Assembly (NCBI GenBank): GCA_947500525.1
Contig: CANMSH010000007.1
Location: 124,001-188,000 of the forward strand
Length of the DNA: 64,000 nucleotides
DNA from: an uncultured Flavobacteriaceae bacterium
GTDB lineage: Bacteria; Bacteroidota; Bacteroidia; Flavobacteriales; Flavobacteriaceae
Direction: 5' to 3'
Shown: piece after piece, positions 36,093 to 46,100 of the stretch
How positions within the stretch are numbered: the first letter of the stretch is position 1
Layout: every line of letters begins with the position of its first letter
Made by a program: the position numbers and the translations under genes
The notes under the pieces: model-generated
What the model was told of the DNA's origin: nothing
What the model saw: the letters and a program-made list of their open reading frames with translations, nothing else
The model's database searches: none

Positions 36093-37250
36093 TTATTTAG
36101 AGATAACCTTCACTAATTTTTTTACTTTTTGTGCTACTTTTCTCGCTTCGTTTATTTCTTTATCAACGATTGTTATATGTCCCATTTTACGAAAGGGTTT
36201 CGTTTGTTTTTTTCCATAAATATGAGGCGTAACACCTCTCATTTCCAATAGTTCCTCGATATTTTCATAGATAACATCACCAGTATGATTTTCATCACCT
36301 ACTAAATTTACCATAACGGCACCTACTTTACTACTTGTATCCCCTAAAGGCAAATTTAAGATAGCTCTGATATGTTGTTCAAACTGATTTGTATAAGAAG
36401 CTTCTATACTGTAATGTCCACTGTTATGTGGTCTAGGAGCAACCTCATTAACGATGACGTCATTATTTTCTGTTAAAAATAGTTCAACTGCTAAGAGTCC
36501 CACATGTTGAAAGGCTTGCGCCATTTTTAAGGCTACAGACTCTGCCTTTTTCGCAACTTCTTGAGACACTCGAGCTGGGCAAATAACATATTCTACTTGA
36601 TTGGCTTCTGGATGAAATTCCATTTCAACTACAGGATAGGTTTTTAAATCACCCTGTGGATTTCTTGCCACAATTACCGCTAGTTCATTTTTAAATGGAA
36701 TCAATTCTTCAGCGATGCATTCTACATTTGGAAGAATTTTTAAGTCATCTTGATTTCTTACAATTTTTACACCAGTGCCATCATATCCAAATTGAGCACT
36801 TTTCCAAACAAAGGGAAACAATAAGCTCTCATTTTGAAGTGCACCTTGAATGTCATCGGTATGAGCAAATCTAGAAAAGTTTGCTGTAGGAATATCGTTA
36901 TCTTTATAAAAGTGCTTTTGTTTTGCTTTATTTTGGATGGTTCGAATAGTTTTCGGAGGAGGATATACCTTGGTACCTTCTTGTTCTAATTTCTCTAAGG
37001 CATCAACATTTACATTTTCAATTTCTATGGTAAGCACATCAACGCGTTTTCCGAAATTATAAACCGTATCAAAATCCAACAAACTACCTTGAAAAAACTC
37101 ATTACAATAAGCCTTGCAAGGAGCATTTTCGGAAGCATCTAATATAATTGTATAAATATCAAATTTTTGTGTTTCTGCGAGTAGCATTCTACCTAACTGA
37201 CCTCCGCCGAGGATTCCTAATTTAAAATCTGAAGAAAAATATCGTTTCAC
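36093..37250 (-). CDS. purK: 5-(carboxyamino)imidazole ribonucleotide synthase
   Basis: A 385-residue ATP-grasp enzyme. It has the N-terminal L-G-I-L-G-G-G-Q-L-G-R-M, Q-N-K-A-K-Q-K-H-F, the ATP-binding F-V-W-K-S-A-Q-F-G-Y-D-G-T-G, V-E-L-F-L-T, and N-E-V-A-P-R-P-H-N-S-G-H-Y-S-I-E-A. It makes N5-CAIR from AIR, ATP and bicarbonate in purine synthesis. It is followed by the DUF2797 gene. Confidence 0.96.
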   Translation of the reverse strand: MKRYFSSDFKLGILGGGQLGRMLLAETQKFDIYTIILDASENAPCKAYCNEFFQGSLLDFDTVYNFGKRVDVLTIEIENVNVDALEKLEQEGTKVYPPPKTIRTIQNKAKQKHFYKDNDIPTANFSRFAHTDDIQGALQNESLLFPFVWKSAQFGYDGTGVKIVRNQDDLKILPNVECIAEELIPFKNELAVIVARNPQGDLKTYPVVEMEFHPEANQVEYVICPARVSQEVAKKAESVALKMAQAFQHVGLLAVELFLTENNDVIVNEVAPRPHNSGHYSIEASYTNQFEQHIRAILNLPLGDTSSKVGAVMVNLVGDENHTGDVIYENIEELLEMRGVTPHIYGKKQTKPFRKMGHITIVDKEINEARKVAQKVKKLVKVISK

Positions 37251-37340
37251 TTAAAATACTTTTATACAAAAATAAGCATCTTACATCAAATGTGATATGA
37301 TTTTAAATGAAACTTAACGCGAAAAAAAGAAAGAAGTACC

Positions 37341-37760
37341 TTAAAAATTGGTGATCGTAATGCTGTTGCCATTTTTAGTGGCTCTGTATTGTTTCATTGA
37401 AAATTGCGTTCCACTAAGAGGACTACCATTTAAAATAGAAAATTTACTATCATCGCAGGGGCAGGTAATTTCTACACCTATAAGACTCATTGCAGTACAA
37501 TCGCTTGGTGCTAGATGTGGACATGCCGCATCCCAAGCCAAAATATTGTTTTCAGAAATTCTAAATACAATAATACCCTTAATACCGTGGTTTTCTACAA
37601 AAGCGCTACTACTATCGAATTGTAAATTTTGATATAAAGGCAAATTTAAATTTAACGTAACATTTACAGGAATATTAGGTAAGATAGGATTCCTATCATC
37701 ATCAGAGGTACCACAAGATATTATGGTTATTAATAATAGTAAAAGGAATACTCTTTTCAT
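37341..37760 (-). CDS. Rieske-like lipoprotein lacking the second histidine ligand
   Basis: A 139-residue protein with lipoprotein signal (L-I-T-I-I-S-C-G, Cys16). Residues ~65-139 follow the Rieske fold: A-A-C-P-H (C80, H82) and I-T-C-P-C-D-D-S-K-F (C100), with the C-terminal strand I-T-I-T. The second cluster motif should be C-x-x-H, but the residue at position 103 is Asp. A normal His2Cys2 [2Fe-2S] centre is therefore not expected, and the fold may be kept for another role. It is divergent from greA. Confidence 0.8.
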   Translation of the reverse strand: MKRVFLLLLLITIISCGTSDDDRNPILPNIPVNVTLNLNLPLYQNLQFDSSSAFVENHGIKGIIVFRISENNILAWDAACPHLAPSDCTAMSLIGVEITCPCDDSKFSILNGSPLSGTQFSMKQYRATKNGNSITITNF

Positions 37761-37814
37761 AAAAACAAAATTTTCTGCAATGTACTTATTTCATTCGCAA
37801 ATTAAAATAATTCG

Positions 37815-37822
37815 TACATTTG
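37815..37822 (+). promoter_or_regulatory. Probable -7 element of greA
   Basis: TACATTTG matches TAnnTTTG, 68 bp upstream of the greA ATG. The -33 region reads TTC rather than TTG, about 18 nt upstream. Confidence 0.5.
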
Positions 37823-37890
37823 TCTGCTAATCTCATCCCAAAATTATGTTAAAGGTTGAGGTTTTTTAATTATCTATAAATGAATGTATT

Positions 37891-38367
37891 ATGAGTAAAG
37901 TAGCGTATTACACAGAGGAAGGATTTAAAAAATTGAAGGAAGAACTAGAGCATCTTGAGCATGTTGAGAGACCGCGAGTTACAACCGAAATTGCTGATGC
38001 AAGAGATAAAGGAGATCTTAGTGAAAATGCCGAGTATCATGCAGCTAAAGAAGAACAATCATTATTAGAGTTTAAGATTGCGAAACTAAAAAATGTATTG
38101 GCGAATGCAAGAATTATTGATGAAAGTCAGTTAGACACGTCAAAAGTACTTGCTTTGTCGACAGTTAAGATTAAAAATACTGCAAATAAAATGGAATTCA
38201 GTTATACCTTAGTAGCAGATTCAGAGTCGGATTTTAAGATGGGTAAAATCTCTGTCAATTCGCCTATAGGAAAAGGTTTACTGGGTAAGACCGTTGGCGA
38301 TATTGCCGAAATTCAAGCACCCAATGGTGTTATGAAGTTTGAAATTTTAGAAATTACAAGAGGTTAA
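37891..38367 (+). CDS. greA: Transcription elongation factor GreA
   Basis: A 158-residue GreA: Y-T-E-E-G-F-K-K-L-K-E-E-L at the start, the coiled-coil finger whose tip contains the acidic residues D-A-R-D-K-G-D-L-S-E-N-A-E-Y, and the FKBP-like C-terminal domain with S-P-I-G-K-G-L-L-G-K. It rescues backtracked RNA polymerase by stimulating transcript cleavage. It is followed after one base by the HIT gene. Confidence 0.96.
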   Translation: MSKVAYYTEEGFKKLKEELEHLEHVERPRVTTEIADARDKGDLSENAEYHAAKEEQSLLEFKIAKLKNVLANARIIDESQLDTSKVLALSTVKIKNTANKMEFSYTLVADSESDFKMGKISVNSPIGKGLLGKTVGDIAEIQAPNGVMKFEILEITRG

Positions 38368-38368
38368 T

Positions 38369-38761
38369 ATGAGTTCAATTTTCACCAAGATTGTGGCAGG
38401 AGAAATTCCTTCATATAAAATCGCAGAAGATGCTGATTTTTTTGCTTTTTTAGATATCAATCCGAATGCAAAAGGGCATGCATTAGTTATTCCGAAGAAA
38501 GAGGTAAATAAATTGTTTGATTTAGACGAAGAAACTTATGCTGGGTTGATGCGTTTTTCGAGAAAAGTAGCTATTGCTCTTGAAAAGGCAATTCCTTGTA
38601 AGCGTGTGGGAGTATCTGTAATTGGATTAGAAGTACCTCATGTTCATATACATTTAATCCCTCTTAATTCTATGAAGGATATCGATTTTAAACATAAAGT
38701 GAATTTGAAACCTAAAGAATTTGAAGAGTTGGCAACTGTTATTTCCAGTTTCTTAGACTAA
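38369..38761 (+). CDS. HIT-family nucleotide hydrolase (HinT-like)
   Basis: A 130-residue HIT protein: I-F-T-K-I-V-A-G-E-I-P, F-L-D-I-N-P-x-A-K-G-H-A-L-V-I-P-K, and the histidine triad H-V-H-I-H-L-I near residue 93. It hydrolyses nucleoside phosphoramidates or related nucleotides. It is co-transcribed with greA, and its last nine bases overlap the converging histidine kinase gene. Confidence 0.94.
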   Translation: MSSIFTKIVAGEIPSYKIAEDADFFAFLDINPNAKGHALVIPKKEVNKLFDLDEETYAGLMRFSRKVAIALEKAIPCKRVGVSVIGLEVPHVHIHLIPLNSMKDIDFKHKVNLKPKEFEELATVISSFLD

Positions 38762-39946
38762 TTCATTGAACATAGCCGTAAAGGTTGTGCCTTTACCAAT
38801 TTCTGATTTTTTTACGTAAACCTTGCCATCATGATAATCTTCTACGATACGTTTTGTTAGGGATAAACCAAGACCCCAACCACGCTTTTTAGTAGTGTAA
38901 CCCGGATCAAATATTTTCTTAAACAAGTTTTTCGGAATCCCTTTGCCCGAATCGGTTACATCAATAACTATATGTTTATCGTCTTTAGATGAAATTTGAA
39001 TGTTTATGCTACCTTTTCCTTGCATGGCATCGATGGCATTTTTTATCAAATTTTCAATAACCCAGCTAAAAAGTTGTGTATTGATCAAGGCATAAATTTT
39101 TTCTTTATTTTTTATATCCAAACTAAAATCAACGAGTTTAGAACTCCTAGATTGATAGTAATCGAATGCTTTTTGCGTTTCTAACACAACATCATGTCTA
39201 GTTAATTTTGGAATAGATCCAATTTTAGAAAATCGATCAGCGATGGTATTTAAACGTTCGACATCTTTTTCAATTTCAACGACGGTTTTTTCATCGGCGT
39301 TTTCCATTCTTAATATTTCAACCCAACCTAATAATGAAGATAAGGGTGTGCCAATTTGGTGCGCTGTCTCTTTCGCCATTCCGGCCCATAGTTTATTCTG
39401 TTCGGCAACTTTATTTGATTTAAAAACAAGATAAATAACGGTGCCAAAAAGTAGTAATATCAAGACTAGTGCTAGGGGATAATACTGAAGTTTATTCAAA
39501 ATGTCTGAATCTCGATAGTAAATAGAATCGGTAGTGTTACCTTTTTCAGATTCTCGAGTGACAAATAATGGTTTGTTTTCACTCTTCATCTTTGCCAATT
39601 GTTTTGTCAAATAAATCCGATCCTTTGTGGGAATGTCGTCAAAATTCTTCACACCTCTCACAAAATCTAGATTTGCCCAAAATCTAATTTTACCATCTTC
39701 ATCCGTAACAATCATCGGAATATTCTTGTTGCTCTCAATAATCTCGGCTTCGAGAGAGATGTCGATATCTAAGTCTGGTGAATTGAAATTTTTATATGCT
39801 TTCGCAAGCACTTCCATTCTCTGGCGTTCTTCTTGCTTAAATTTTTGAAAGAAAATATTTGTATTCCACAAGATAAGAGCTACCACTAAAAAAGCGGTAC
39901 ATATGAGAATCCATCGAAGTAGGGTCTTATTTTGAGGGAGATTCAT
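38753..39946 (-). CDS. Sensor histidine kinase, two TM, orphan
   Basis: A 397-residue kinase with TM1 at ~10-29, a small extracytoplasmic domain (~30-155), and TM2 at ~156-174. The HisKA box E-T-A-H-Q-I-G-T-P-L-S-S holds His196. The HATPase domain has I-E-N-L-I-K-N-A-I-D-A-M, D-S-G-K-G-I-P and the G box G-W-G-L-G-L-S-L-T-K-R. No response regulator gene is adjacent. Confidence 0.94.
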   Translation of the reverse strand: MNLPQNKTLLRWILICTAFLVVALILWNTNIFFQKFKQEERQRMEVLAKAYKNFNSPDLDIDISLEAEIIESNKNIPMIVTDEDGKIRFWANLDFVRGVKNFDDIPTKDRIYLTKQLAKMKSENKPLFVTRESEKGNTTDSIYYRDSDILNKLQYYPLALVLILLLFGTVIYLVFKSNKVAEQNKLWAGMAKETAHQIGTPLSSLLGWVEILRMENADEKTVVEIEKDVERLNTIADRFSKIGSIPKLTRHDVVLETQKAFDYYQSRSSKLVDFSLDIKNKEKIYALINTQLFSWVIENLIKNAIDAMQGKGSINIQISSKDDKHIVIDVTDSGKGIPKNLFKKIFDPGYTTKKRGWGLGLSLTKRIVEDYHDGKVYVKKSEIGKGTTFTAMFNELV

Positions 39947-40028
39947 TATGACAAATATATGATTATCTGTCGATTTAACTAAAAAAATGATTTGATATTA
40001 TTTACTTTTACTAAATAAATTTCACATT

Positions 40029-40889
40029 ATGTTGAGCATAGACCCTTCTAATATCTCTACGGCCAAATTACATGGCTATTTACTCAGTGCTGTGGCACCT
40101 AGACCTATTGCTTTTGCTAGTACATTAGATGCGCAAGGGAATCCAAATTTATCTCCTTTCAGTTTCTTTAATGTCTTTAGTGCTAATCCGCCAATACTCA
40201 TTTTTTCTCCAGCAAGACGTGTGCGAAACAACACCACAAAACACACATTAGAGAATGTTCTTGAGGTAAAGGAAGTGGTTATTAATGTTGTTAATTTTGA
40301 TATGGTACAGCAAATGTCTTTATCGAGTACTGAATATGCGAAAGGCGTTAACGAGTTCGAAAAAGCTGGTTTCACCATGTTGGAATCGGAGGTTATAGAA
40401 CCCTCTAGGGTGGTAGAATCACCTATACAGTTTGAATGTAAAGTAAATGAGGTTGTGGCTTTAGGTAATGAAGGGGGAGCAGGAAATTTAGTGATTTGCG
40501 AAGTAGTTAAAATGCATATTAGCGAAGATATATTGACAGACGATAGAAGTATTGATCAAGAAAAATTAGATTTAGTCTCTCGAGCAGGAGGAAGTTTTTA
40601 TAGCAGAGCAAAAAACGGTTTTTTCGAAATTCCGAAACCATTAGCTACGTTGGGAATTGGAGTAGACGCAATGCCAAGAGAAGTTAGAGAAAGTACTGTA
40701 CTTACGGGTAATAATTTGGGTATGTTGGCTAACGTTGAATCGCTACCTAATCAACATGATGTTGATAACTTTGCTAATGATAATGGACAATTTGTAGGCT
40801 TAAAAACATCAAAAAAACATAAATTTGCGAAGAAGTTTTTAGAAAAAAAAGATGTTCAAAGTGCTTGGAAAGTGCTACTCATAAAATAA
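40029..40889 (+). CDS. Flavin reductase-like / FMN-binding split-barrel protein
   Basis: A 286-residue protein. Residues ~15-200 match the flavin reductase-like domain (A-V-A-P-R-P-I-A-F-A-S-T-L-D, N-L-S-P-F-S-F-F-N-V-F-S-A-N-P-P, F-E-C-K-V-N-E-V). It binds FMN and probably reduces flavin or another substrate. The C-terminal 80 residues are an extra segment typical of the Bacteroidota subgroup. DUF3127 follows 12 bp downstream. Confidence 0.87.
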   Translation: MLSIDPSNISTAKLHGYLLSAVAPRPIAFASTLDAQGNPNLSPFSFFNVFSANPPILIFSPARRVRNNTTKHTLENVLEVKEVVINVVNFDMVQQMSLSSTEYAKGVNEFEKAGFTMLESEVIEPSRVVESPIQFECKVNEVVALGNEGGAGNLVICEVVKMHISEDILTDDRSIDQEKLDLVSRAGGSFYSRAKNGFFEIPKPLATLGIGVDAMPREVRESTVLTGNNLGMLANVESLPNQHDVDNFANDNGQFVGLKTSKKHKFAKKFLEKKDVQSAWKVLLIK

Positions 40890-40901
40890 ATAACGAATAG
40901 A

Positions 40902-41276
40902 ATGGAAATTACAGGAAAGATTAAATTAATAGGAGAAACGCAAACATTTGGAGCTAGTGGATTTAGAAAGCGTGAACTGGTAGTAACAACCGATGAGCAA
41001 TATCCGCAAATGTTGATGATTGAGTTCGTTCAGGATAAAACAGATGCCTTGAATAGTTATAATGTTGGAGAAGATGTAAAAGTGAGCATTAATTTAAGAG
41101 GAAGAGAATGGATCAATCCAGAAGGTGTTGCCAAATATTTTAACTCTATACAAGGGTGGAGAATTGAAAAATTACAACCTGCAGGAGGGCAAGGTGTACC
41201 GCCAGTTGAGGCGATAGATGCATTTGAACCAGCAGATAAAGTATCTGATACTGAGCCAGACGACTTACCTTTTTAA
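40902..41276 (+). CDS. DUF3127 protein, OB-fold-like
   Basis: A 124-residue protein matching DUF3127 (I-x-L-I-G-E-T-Q-T-F-G-A-S-G-F-R-K-R-E-L-V-V, Y-P-Q-M-L-M-I-E-F, I-N-L-R-G-R-E-W). It has OB-fold-like strands and an acidic C-terminal tail ending E-P-D-D-L-P-F, like the tip of single-stranded DNA-binding proteins. A nucleic acid role is suspected but not proven. It is co-transcribed with the flavin reductase gene and followed by a terminator. Confidence 0.85.
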   Translation: MEITGKIKLIGETQTFGASGFRKRELVVTTDEQYPQMLMIEFVQDKTDALNSYNVGEDVKVSINLRGREWINPEGVAKYFNSIQGWRIEKLQPAGGQGVPPVEAIDAFEPADKVSDTEPDDLPF

Positions 41277-41305
41277 CAATTTTAAAGTAACCTAAAATTA
41301 TAGAT

Positions 41306-41330
41306 AAAGGCTTCTCCTAGAGAAGTCTTT
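41306..41330 (+). terminator. Terminator after the DUF3127 gene
   Basis: AAAGGCTTCTC (41306-41316) pairs with GAGAAGTCTTT (41320-41330) through one G-T pair, with loop CTA and a T-rich end. It lies 11 bp before the aat start, so aat is either expressed from its own start within this stretch or by read-through. Confidence 0.65.
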
Positions 41331-41341
41331 TGTTGTTTAAG

Positions 41342-41971
41342 ATGCACTTTTTATCGAAAGAAATATGGTTTCCTCCAGTAACAGATGCTTCACCAGAAGG
41401 GATAGTAGCTGTGGGCGGTGATTTATCTCCGGAAAGACTGTTATTGGCGTATAAAAGTGCCATATTTCCTTGGTACAGTGAGGGAGATCCTATTATTTGG
41501 TATAGCCCCGACCCAAGAATGGTATTGTTTCCCGACCATTTGAAGATCTCAAAAAGTATGCGACAAGTCATGAGGAAAAATGACTATTCTATTACGTTCA
41601 ATGAAGATTTTAAAAGTGTTATTGCCAATTGTAAACATATTTATCGCAAAGATCAACCAGGCACTTGGATTACTGATGAGATGCAAAGGGCCTATATTAA
41701 ATTGCATGAAATGGGGATAGCAAAGTCAGTAGAGGTTTGGAAAGACGAAAAACTGGTAGGAGGTTTGTACGGAATAGATTTGGATACCATTTTTTGCGGA
41801 GAAAGTATGTTTAGTATAGAATCTAATACTTCTAAGTTAGCCTTTATATTTTTAGTTGAAAAAATGAAACGTGAGCACTATAAAATACTAGATTGTCAAG
41901 TTTATAATGAACATTTAGCAAGTTTAGGAGCTAAAGAGATTTCAAGAAAAGAATTTTTAAAGTATATTTAG
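41342..41971 (+). CDS. aat: Leucyl/phenylalanyl-tRNA-protein transferase
   Basis: A 209-residue Aat: F-P-P, V-A-V-G-G-D-L-S, L-L-A-Y-K-S-A-I-F-P-W-Y, I-I-W-Y-S-P-D-P-R, W-I-T-D-E-M, S-V-E-V-W-K and G-G-L-Y-G-I and C-G-E-S-M-F-S-I. It transfers Leu or Phe from aminoacyl-tRNA to N-terminal Arg or Lys of target proteins, the N-end rule step before ClpAP/S. The start at 41342 (MHFLSKEIWFPP) is preferred; the ATG at 41330 falls in the terminator hairpin. Confidence 0.95.
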   Translation: MHFLSKEIWFPPVTDASPEGIVAVGGDLSPERLLLAYKSAIFPWYSEGDPIIWYSPDPRMVLFPDHLKISKSMRQVMRKNDYSITFNEDFKSVIANCKHIYRKDQPGTWITDEMQRAYIKLHEMGIAKSVEVWKDEKLVGGLYGIDLDTIFCGESMFSIESNTSKLAFIFLVEKMKREHYKILDCQVYNEHLASLGAKEISRKEFLKYI

Positions 41972-41992
41972 CCCTTATAACCGAAAAAATAT

Positions 41993-42517
41993 ATGGGAGT
42001 GTATTTTAAACCTATGAGCAGAGTCGCTATTATCTTAACTTTAGTTTTTTTAAATATTAGTTGTGATCAACTATCAAAAAAAATAGTAAGAAATAAAATC
42101 CAATCTAATGAACGTATCCAGGTAATACAGGATAATTTAATTCTTACGCGAGTTGAGAATACGGGAGCAGCGTATAGTTGGGGGTCAAATTGGAATCCAA
42201 CCGTTAAAAGAATTGTATTACAAATTATTCCAGCGATTGTTTTATTGGTATTGCTTGGAATGGTTTTAATGAAAAGAGAGTATCCCGCGATTGTAATTAT
42301 AGGATTTAGCTTTGTGATTGGCGGAGGAATCGGTAATGTGTTTGATCGTATTGCATACGGCAAGGTTACTGATTTTTTATATGTCGATTTAGGTTTTTTC
42401 GCGACTGAAATTTTTAACATGGCTGATGTTTCTATTGTTATTGGAGCATTATTGGTACTTACACATACCATATTTAGCAAAAAAGAACCAAAAGAGTTAA
42501 CAGAAAGTATCGAGTAA
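41993..42517 (+). CDS. lspA: Lipoprotein signal peptidase
   Basis: A 174-residue protein with four hydrophobic segments and the LspA motifs: C-D-Q-L-S-K-K, T-R-V-E-N-T-G-A-A-Y-S-W-G, G-G-G-I-G-N-V-F-D-R (catalytic Asp) and F-N-M-A-D-V-S-I (catalytic Asp). It cleaves signal peptides of prolipoproteins after lipidation. A later ATG at 42014 (MSRVAIILTL) would give 167 residues and is an equally good start. The stop overlaps the MazG-like ATG by one base. Confidence 0.93.
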   Translation: MGVYFKPMSRVAIILTLVFLNISCDQLSKKIVRNKIQSNERIQVIQDNLILTRVENTGAAYSWGSNWNPTVKRIVLQIIPAIVLLVLLGMVLMKREYPAIVIIGFSFVIGGGIGNVFDRIAYGKVTDFLYVDLGFFATEIFNMADVSIVIGALLVLTHTIFSKKEPKELTESIE

Positions 42518-42843
42518 TGGATTTGAAAAATGCACAAGCAGCAGTTGATGATTGGATTAAAAATCATGGTGTTCGTTATTTCAACGAATTAACGAATATG
42601 GCACAACTAACCGAAGAAGTAGGTGAAGTGGCGCGTATCATTGCGAGAAGATATGGTGAGCAGAGTGAGAAAGAATCTGATAAGGGGAAAGATTTAGGAG
42701 AAGAACTAGCCGATGTACTTTTTGTAGTGTTATGCTTGGCCAATCAAACCGGGGTTGACCTACAGGAAGCATTTGATAAGAAATTAGCCATTAAAACGGA
42801 ACGCGATCACGATAGACATCATACAAATGAAAAATTAAAATAA
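42517..42843 (+). CDS. MazG-like nucleotide pyrophosphohydrolase
   Basis: A 108-residue MazG-like protein with the metal-binding motifs E-E-V-G-E-V-A and E-E-L-A-D-V-L-F. It belongs to the all-alpha NTP-PPase fold that hydrolyses (d)NTPs to (d)NMP and PPi. The start overlaps the lspA stop (TAATG) and its own stop overlaps the next gene in the same way, so translation of the three is linked. Confidence 0.9.
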   Translation: MDLKNAQAAVDDWIKNHGVRYFNELTNMAQLTEEVGEVARIIARRYGEQSEKESDKGKDLGEELADVLFVVLCLANQTGVDLQEAFDKKLAIKTERDHDRHHTNEKLK

Positions 42844-43091
42844 TGACTTTTCTTGAAAAAATAAAAACGAGCTTTTTTTGGAAACATACCTTAAGGATGA
42901 CGGTATTGTTTTTTATATTACTCACTATAATCTCGTTACTTTTTAATAGTTTTTCTGACATTCTAAAGTTCGATATTGCCGCTGTAGAAGAAACGCATTT
43001 TGCTAACGGAAAATGGTTGAAGTTTTTAGGCTCGAAGGCAATCATCAGCCTTTTATATAGTATGTTTATTATATCAAAAAAAATGAAGTAA
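42843..43091 (+). CDS. Small membrane protein, DUF of unknown function
   Basis: An 82-residue protein with a hydrophobic helix at ~18-36 and a second at ~66-78; the central part is E-E-T-H-F-A-N-G-K-W-L-K-F-L-G. No domain is recognised. A one-base overlap with the MazG-like stop supports it as the last gene of the lspA operon. Confidence 0.7.
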   Translation: MTFLEKIKTSFFWKHTLRMTVLFFILLTIISLLFNSFSDILKFDIAAVEETHFANGKWLKFLGSKAIISLLYSMFIISKKMK

Positions 43092-43118
43092 AAAAAGAGA
43101 CCGAATTTCTTCGGCCTC
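43090..43118 (-). terminator. Terminator of the large propeller gene
   Basis: On the minus strand GAGGCCGAA and TTCGGTCTC pair over nine bases (one G-U) around a GAAA tetraloop, followed by seven Ts. On the plus strand the stem has a mismatch and no good T run, so it mainly serves the minus-strand gene. Confidence 0.75.
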
Positions 43119-43128
43119 TGTATTTCTT

Positions 43129-46100
43129 TTAATCTAGCTTGATCAAGTCTATCTGACTCTCTTTCACTTTTTTATTTAACTCTTTGACGTCATTGTTAAA
43201 TAATTGGTACAAGGCAGCCAGTTCTTTGTCGATTTGCTTCGTAATTTCATTTTTAAATGCAATGGCTTGATCTGTAGGCCTAAAATTTCCTATTGAAGAC
43301 AACGAATTTAAATGCCCTAACTTGTTATTTAATTTAATAGGAAAATTCAAAGGGTCTTGATTACTCTTACTCTTTGTTTGATAGAGGTTGTTTTCAATCA
43401 CAGTAACTGCCTTTGAAATTTTAGTGGCAAAATCTAATAGTTCTTTATCTTTTTCTTTGTCAACCGATCCTTTTAATTGCTTGATCTGACTTTTAACTTT
43501 TTTTACATTTTTTAATGCTTTATGTATCTCTGTCATTTTATCGCGTACTTCAGTAATAAAATCAAATTGCGCCTTTATATCAGCATCTGAAGCCTCCGTT
43601 CTCGGATCCTTTAAGATGGTAAACTCTTCGGATTTGGCGACTCCATTCTTAGAGAGCTCCACCACATAATTTCCAGGAATTGCTTTCGGGCCACTTAAGG
43701 ACGCCCACCATAATATCATTCCTTTTACCTTTTCGGCATCAGGATACATCATATTCCAATTAAATTGATTGCTGCCTGGTTTTACGGTTAACTTTTCTTC
43801 TTTTTTATCTTTATTCGGATGCGTTGAATATTTTTTTATCAGTTGTTTTTTGTCATCCATAAATGCCAATGAAATAGTATCAGTCTGTGCGGTATCTTTT
43901 ACATAAAAGTTGACACCAACTCCTCCCGAGTGGTTTTGTCCTTGCGTTTTTGATACGCGTGCACTTCCTCCATTCATTCGATAACTTGGCATAGGTTTGA
44001 ATACGAAGAAATCGTTATTTACTAATTCTTTCTTTAGTTGGTGTAATGGTGTTAAATCATCAATCATCCAGAAAGAACGTCCTTGAGTAGCGGCAATAAG
44101 ATTATCATTTTTAACGGTAAGATCTGTAATTGGAACGGTGGGTAAGTTGAGTTGAAATTTTGACCAACTAGCACCATCATCAAAACTTAGATACATTCCT
44201 CTTTCGGTTCCTGCGTATAACAACCCTTTTCTTTTCGGGTCTACCCGCATTGCTCTTGTAAAATCTTCATTAGCGATACCGTTTGTGATCTTTTTCCATG
44301 TTTGTCCGTAATCTGTAGTTTTATAGATGTACGGTTTGTAATCACCAGTTTTGTATTTCGTTCCTACAATATAAACGCCTCCTTTGTTAAAAGGATCAAT
44401 TTCAACACAATTAATCATCATCCATTCGGGCATTATTTTGGGCGTTACATTTTTCCAGTTTTTACCCCCATCACGAGTAATATGAATTAAACCGTCGTCA
44501 GATCCCGTCCAAATTAAACCGTTTTCAAAAGGAGATTCCGCTGCAGCGAAAATAGTACCATAATATTCAACCCCAGTATTATCTTTGGTAATTGGTCCTC
44601 CTGATGGACCTAGTGTTTTGGGGTCATTTCGAGTAAGATCAGGACTAATAATTTCCCATGACTGTCCTTCATTGGTGGTTACATGTAAGTGGTTCGACGC
44701 GGCATACAATTTCTTCGTATTATTTGGAGAGAAAAATATGGGGAAGTTCCATTGAAAACGATACTTAAAATCTTCTGCTCCATGACCCATCGGATCATCT
44801 GGCCAAACATTAATAGCACGTGTTTCTTTTGTTTTATGATTTACCCGCGTTAGGAAGCCACCATAACTACCTCCATAGACAATATCGTTATTATTAGGAT
44901 CGACTGCGATGTGGGCACTTTCGCCACCAGCTGTAGATTCCCAATCTTTCTCACTTATATACCGACCATTAGTTCTATGTGAAATACGCACGGTAGAATT
45001 ATCTTGTTGCGCACCATAAATACGATAGGGAAAGTGATTGTCTGTAGTAACTCTATAAAACTGCGATGTTGGTTGGTTATGATAAGTCGTCCAGTTTTCT
45101 CCTGCATCAAAACTTACTTGTGCTCCTCCATCATCTCCAATAATCATACGTTGGTTATTCGCTGGATCTATCCATAAATCATGATGATCTCCATGCGGTG
45201 CATTAAATGTTTGATACGTTTTTCCACCATCTTTAGAGCGATGGTATCGAACGTTTAAAACATACAAGCCATTTTCATCTTGGGTGTCAGCATATAAACG
45301 CGTGTAATACCAAGCGCGTTGACGTAATTTACGTTCGCTATTTATGAGTTTCCATGTTTTACCTGCATCAACTGATTTATATACTCCTCCTTTTCTATTT
45401 TCTATTAAGGCCCAAACAATATCAGAATTTACCGGAGAAACGGTAACACCACTAATACCCCAAATACCTTTGGGTAACCCCTTGTTGCCCGAAATATTTT
45501 TCCAAGTATCTCCACCATCCGTACTTTTCCATAAAGCAGAACCATCTCCGCCACTTGACAAGCTGTAGGGTGTACGTCTCACATTCCATGTTGTTGCATA
45601 CAAAACACGCGCATTGTTAGGATCTATTATTAAATCGATAGCTCCGGCATTCGCGTTGGCGAACAATACTTTTTTCCAGTTCGTACCACCATCAACTGAT
45701 TTATAAATTCCTCGTTCATTCGAAGCCTTATAAAGGTCTCCCAAAACCGCAGCATAGACTATATCCGGATTTTTAGGATGAATACGCATACGCGGAACAT
45801 GTCTAGAATTCTTTAAACCCATAGATTTCCATGTTTTCCCTGCATCAACCGATTTCCATATTCCATCACCCGAAGAAACGTTTCCTCTAACCGTCTTTTC
45901 TCCATTACCTACATAGATTACATTATTATCCCATTCACTCACTGCAATTGATCCAACTGAGCCCCCAAAAAATCCGTCAGAAATGTTTTGCCAGGTATTT
46001 CCTGCGTCTGTAGTTTTCCAAATTCCTCCACCTGTTGCCCCCATATAAAATAAGTTGGCTTTTCCAGGAACACCCGTTACTGCTGCACTACGACCGCCAC

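Noticed and set aside
42067..42567. 166-codon frame antisense to lspA
   Set aside because: LspA on the plus strand has all family motifs, and the antisense product shows no domain.
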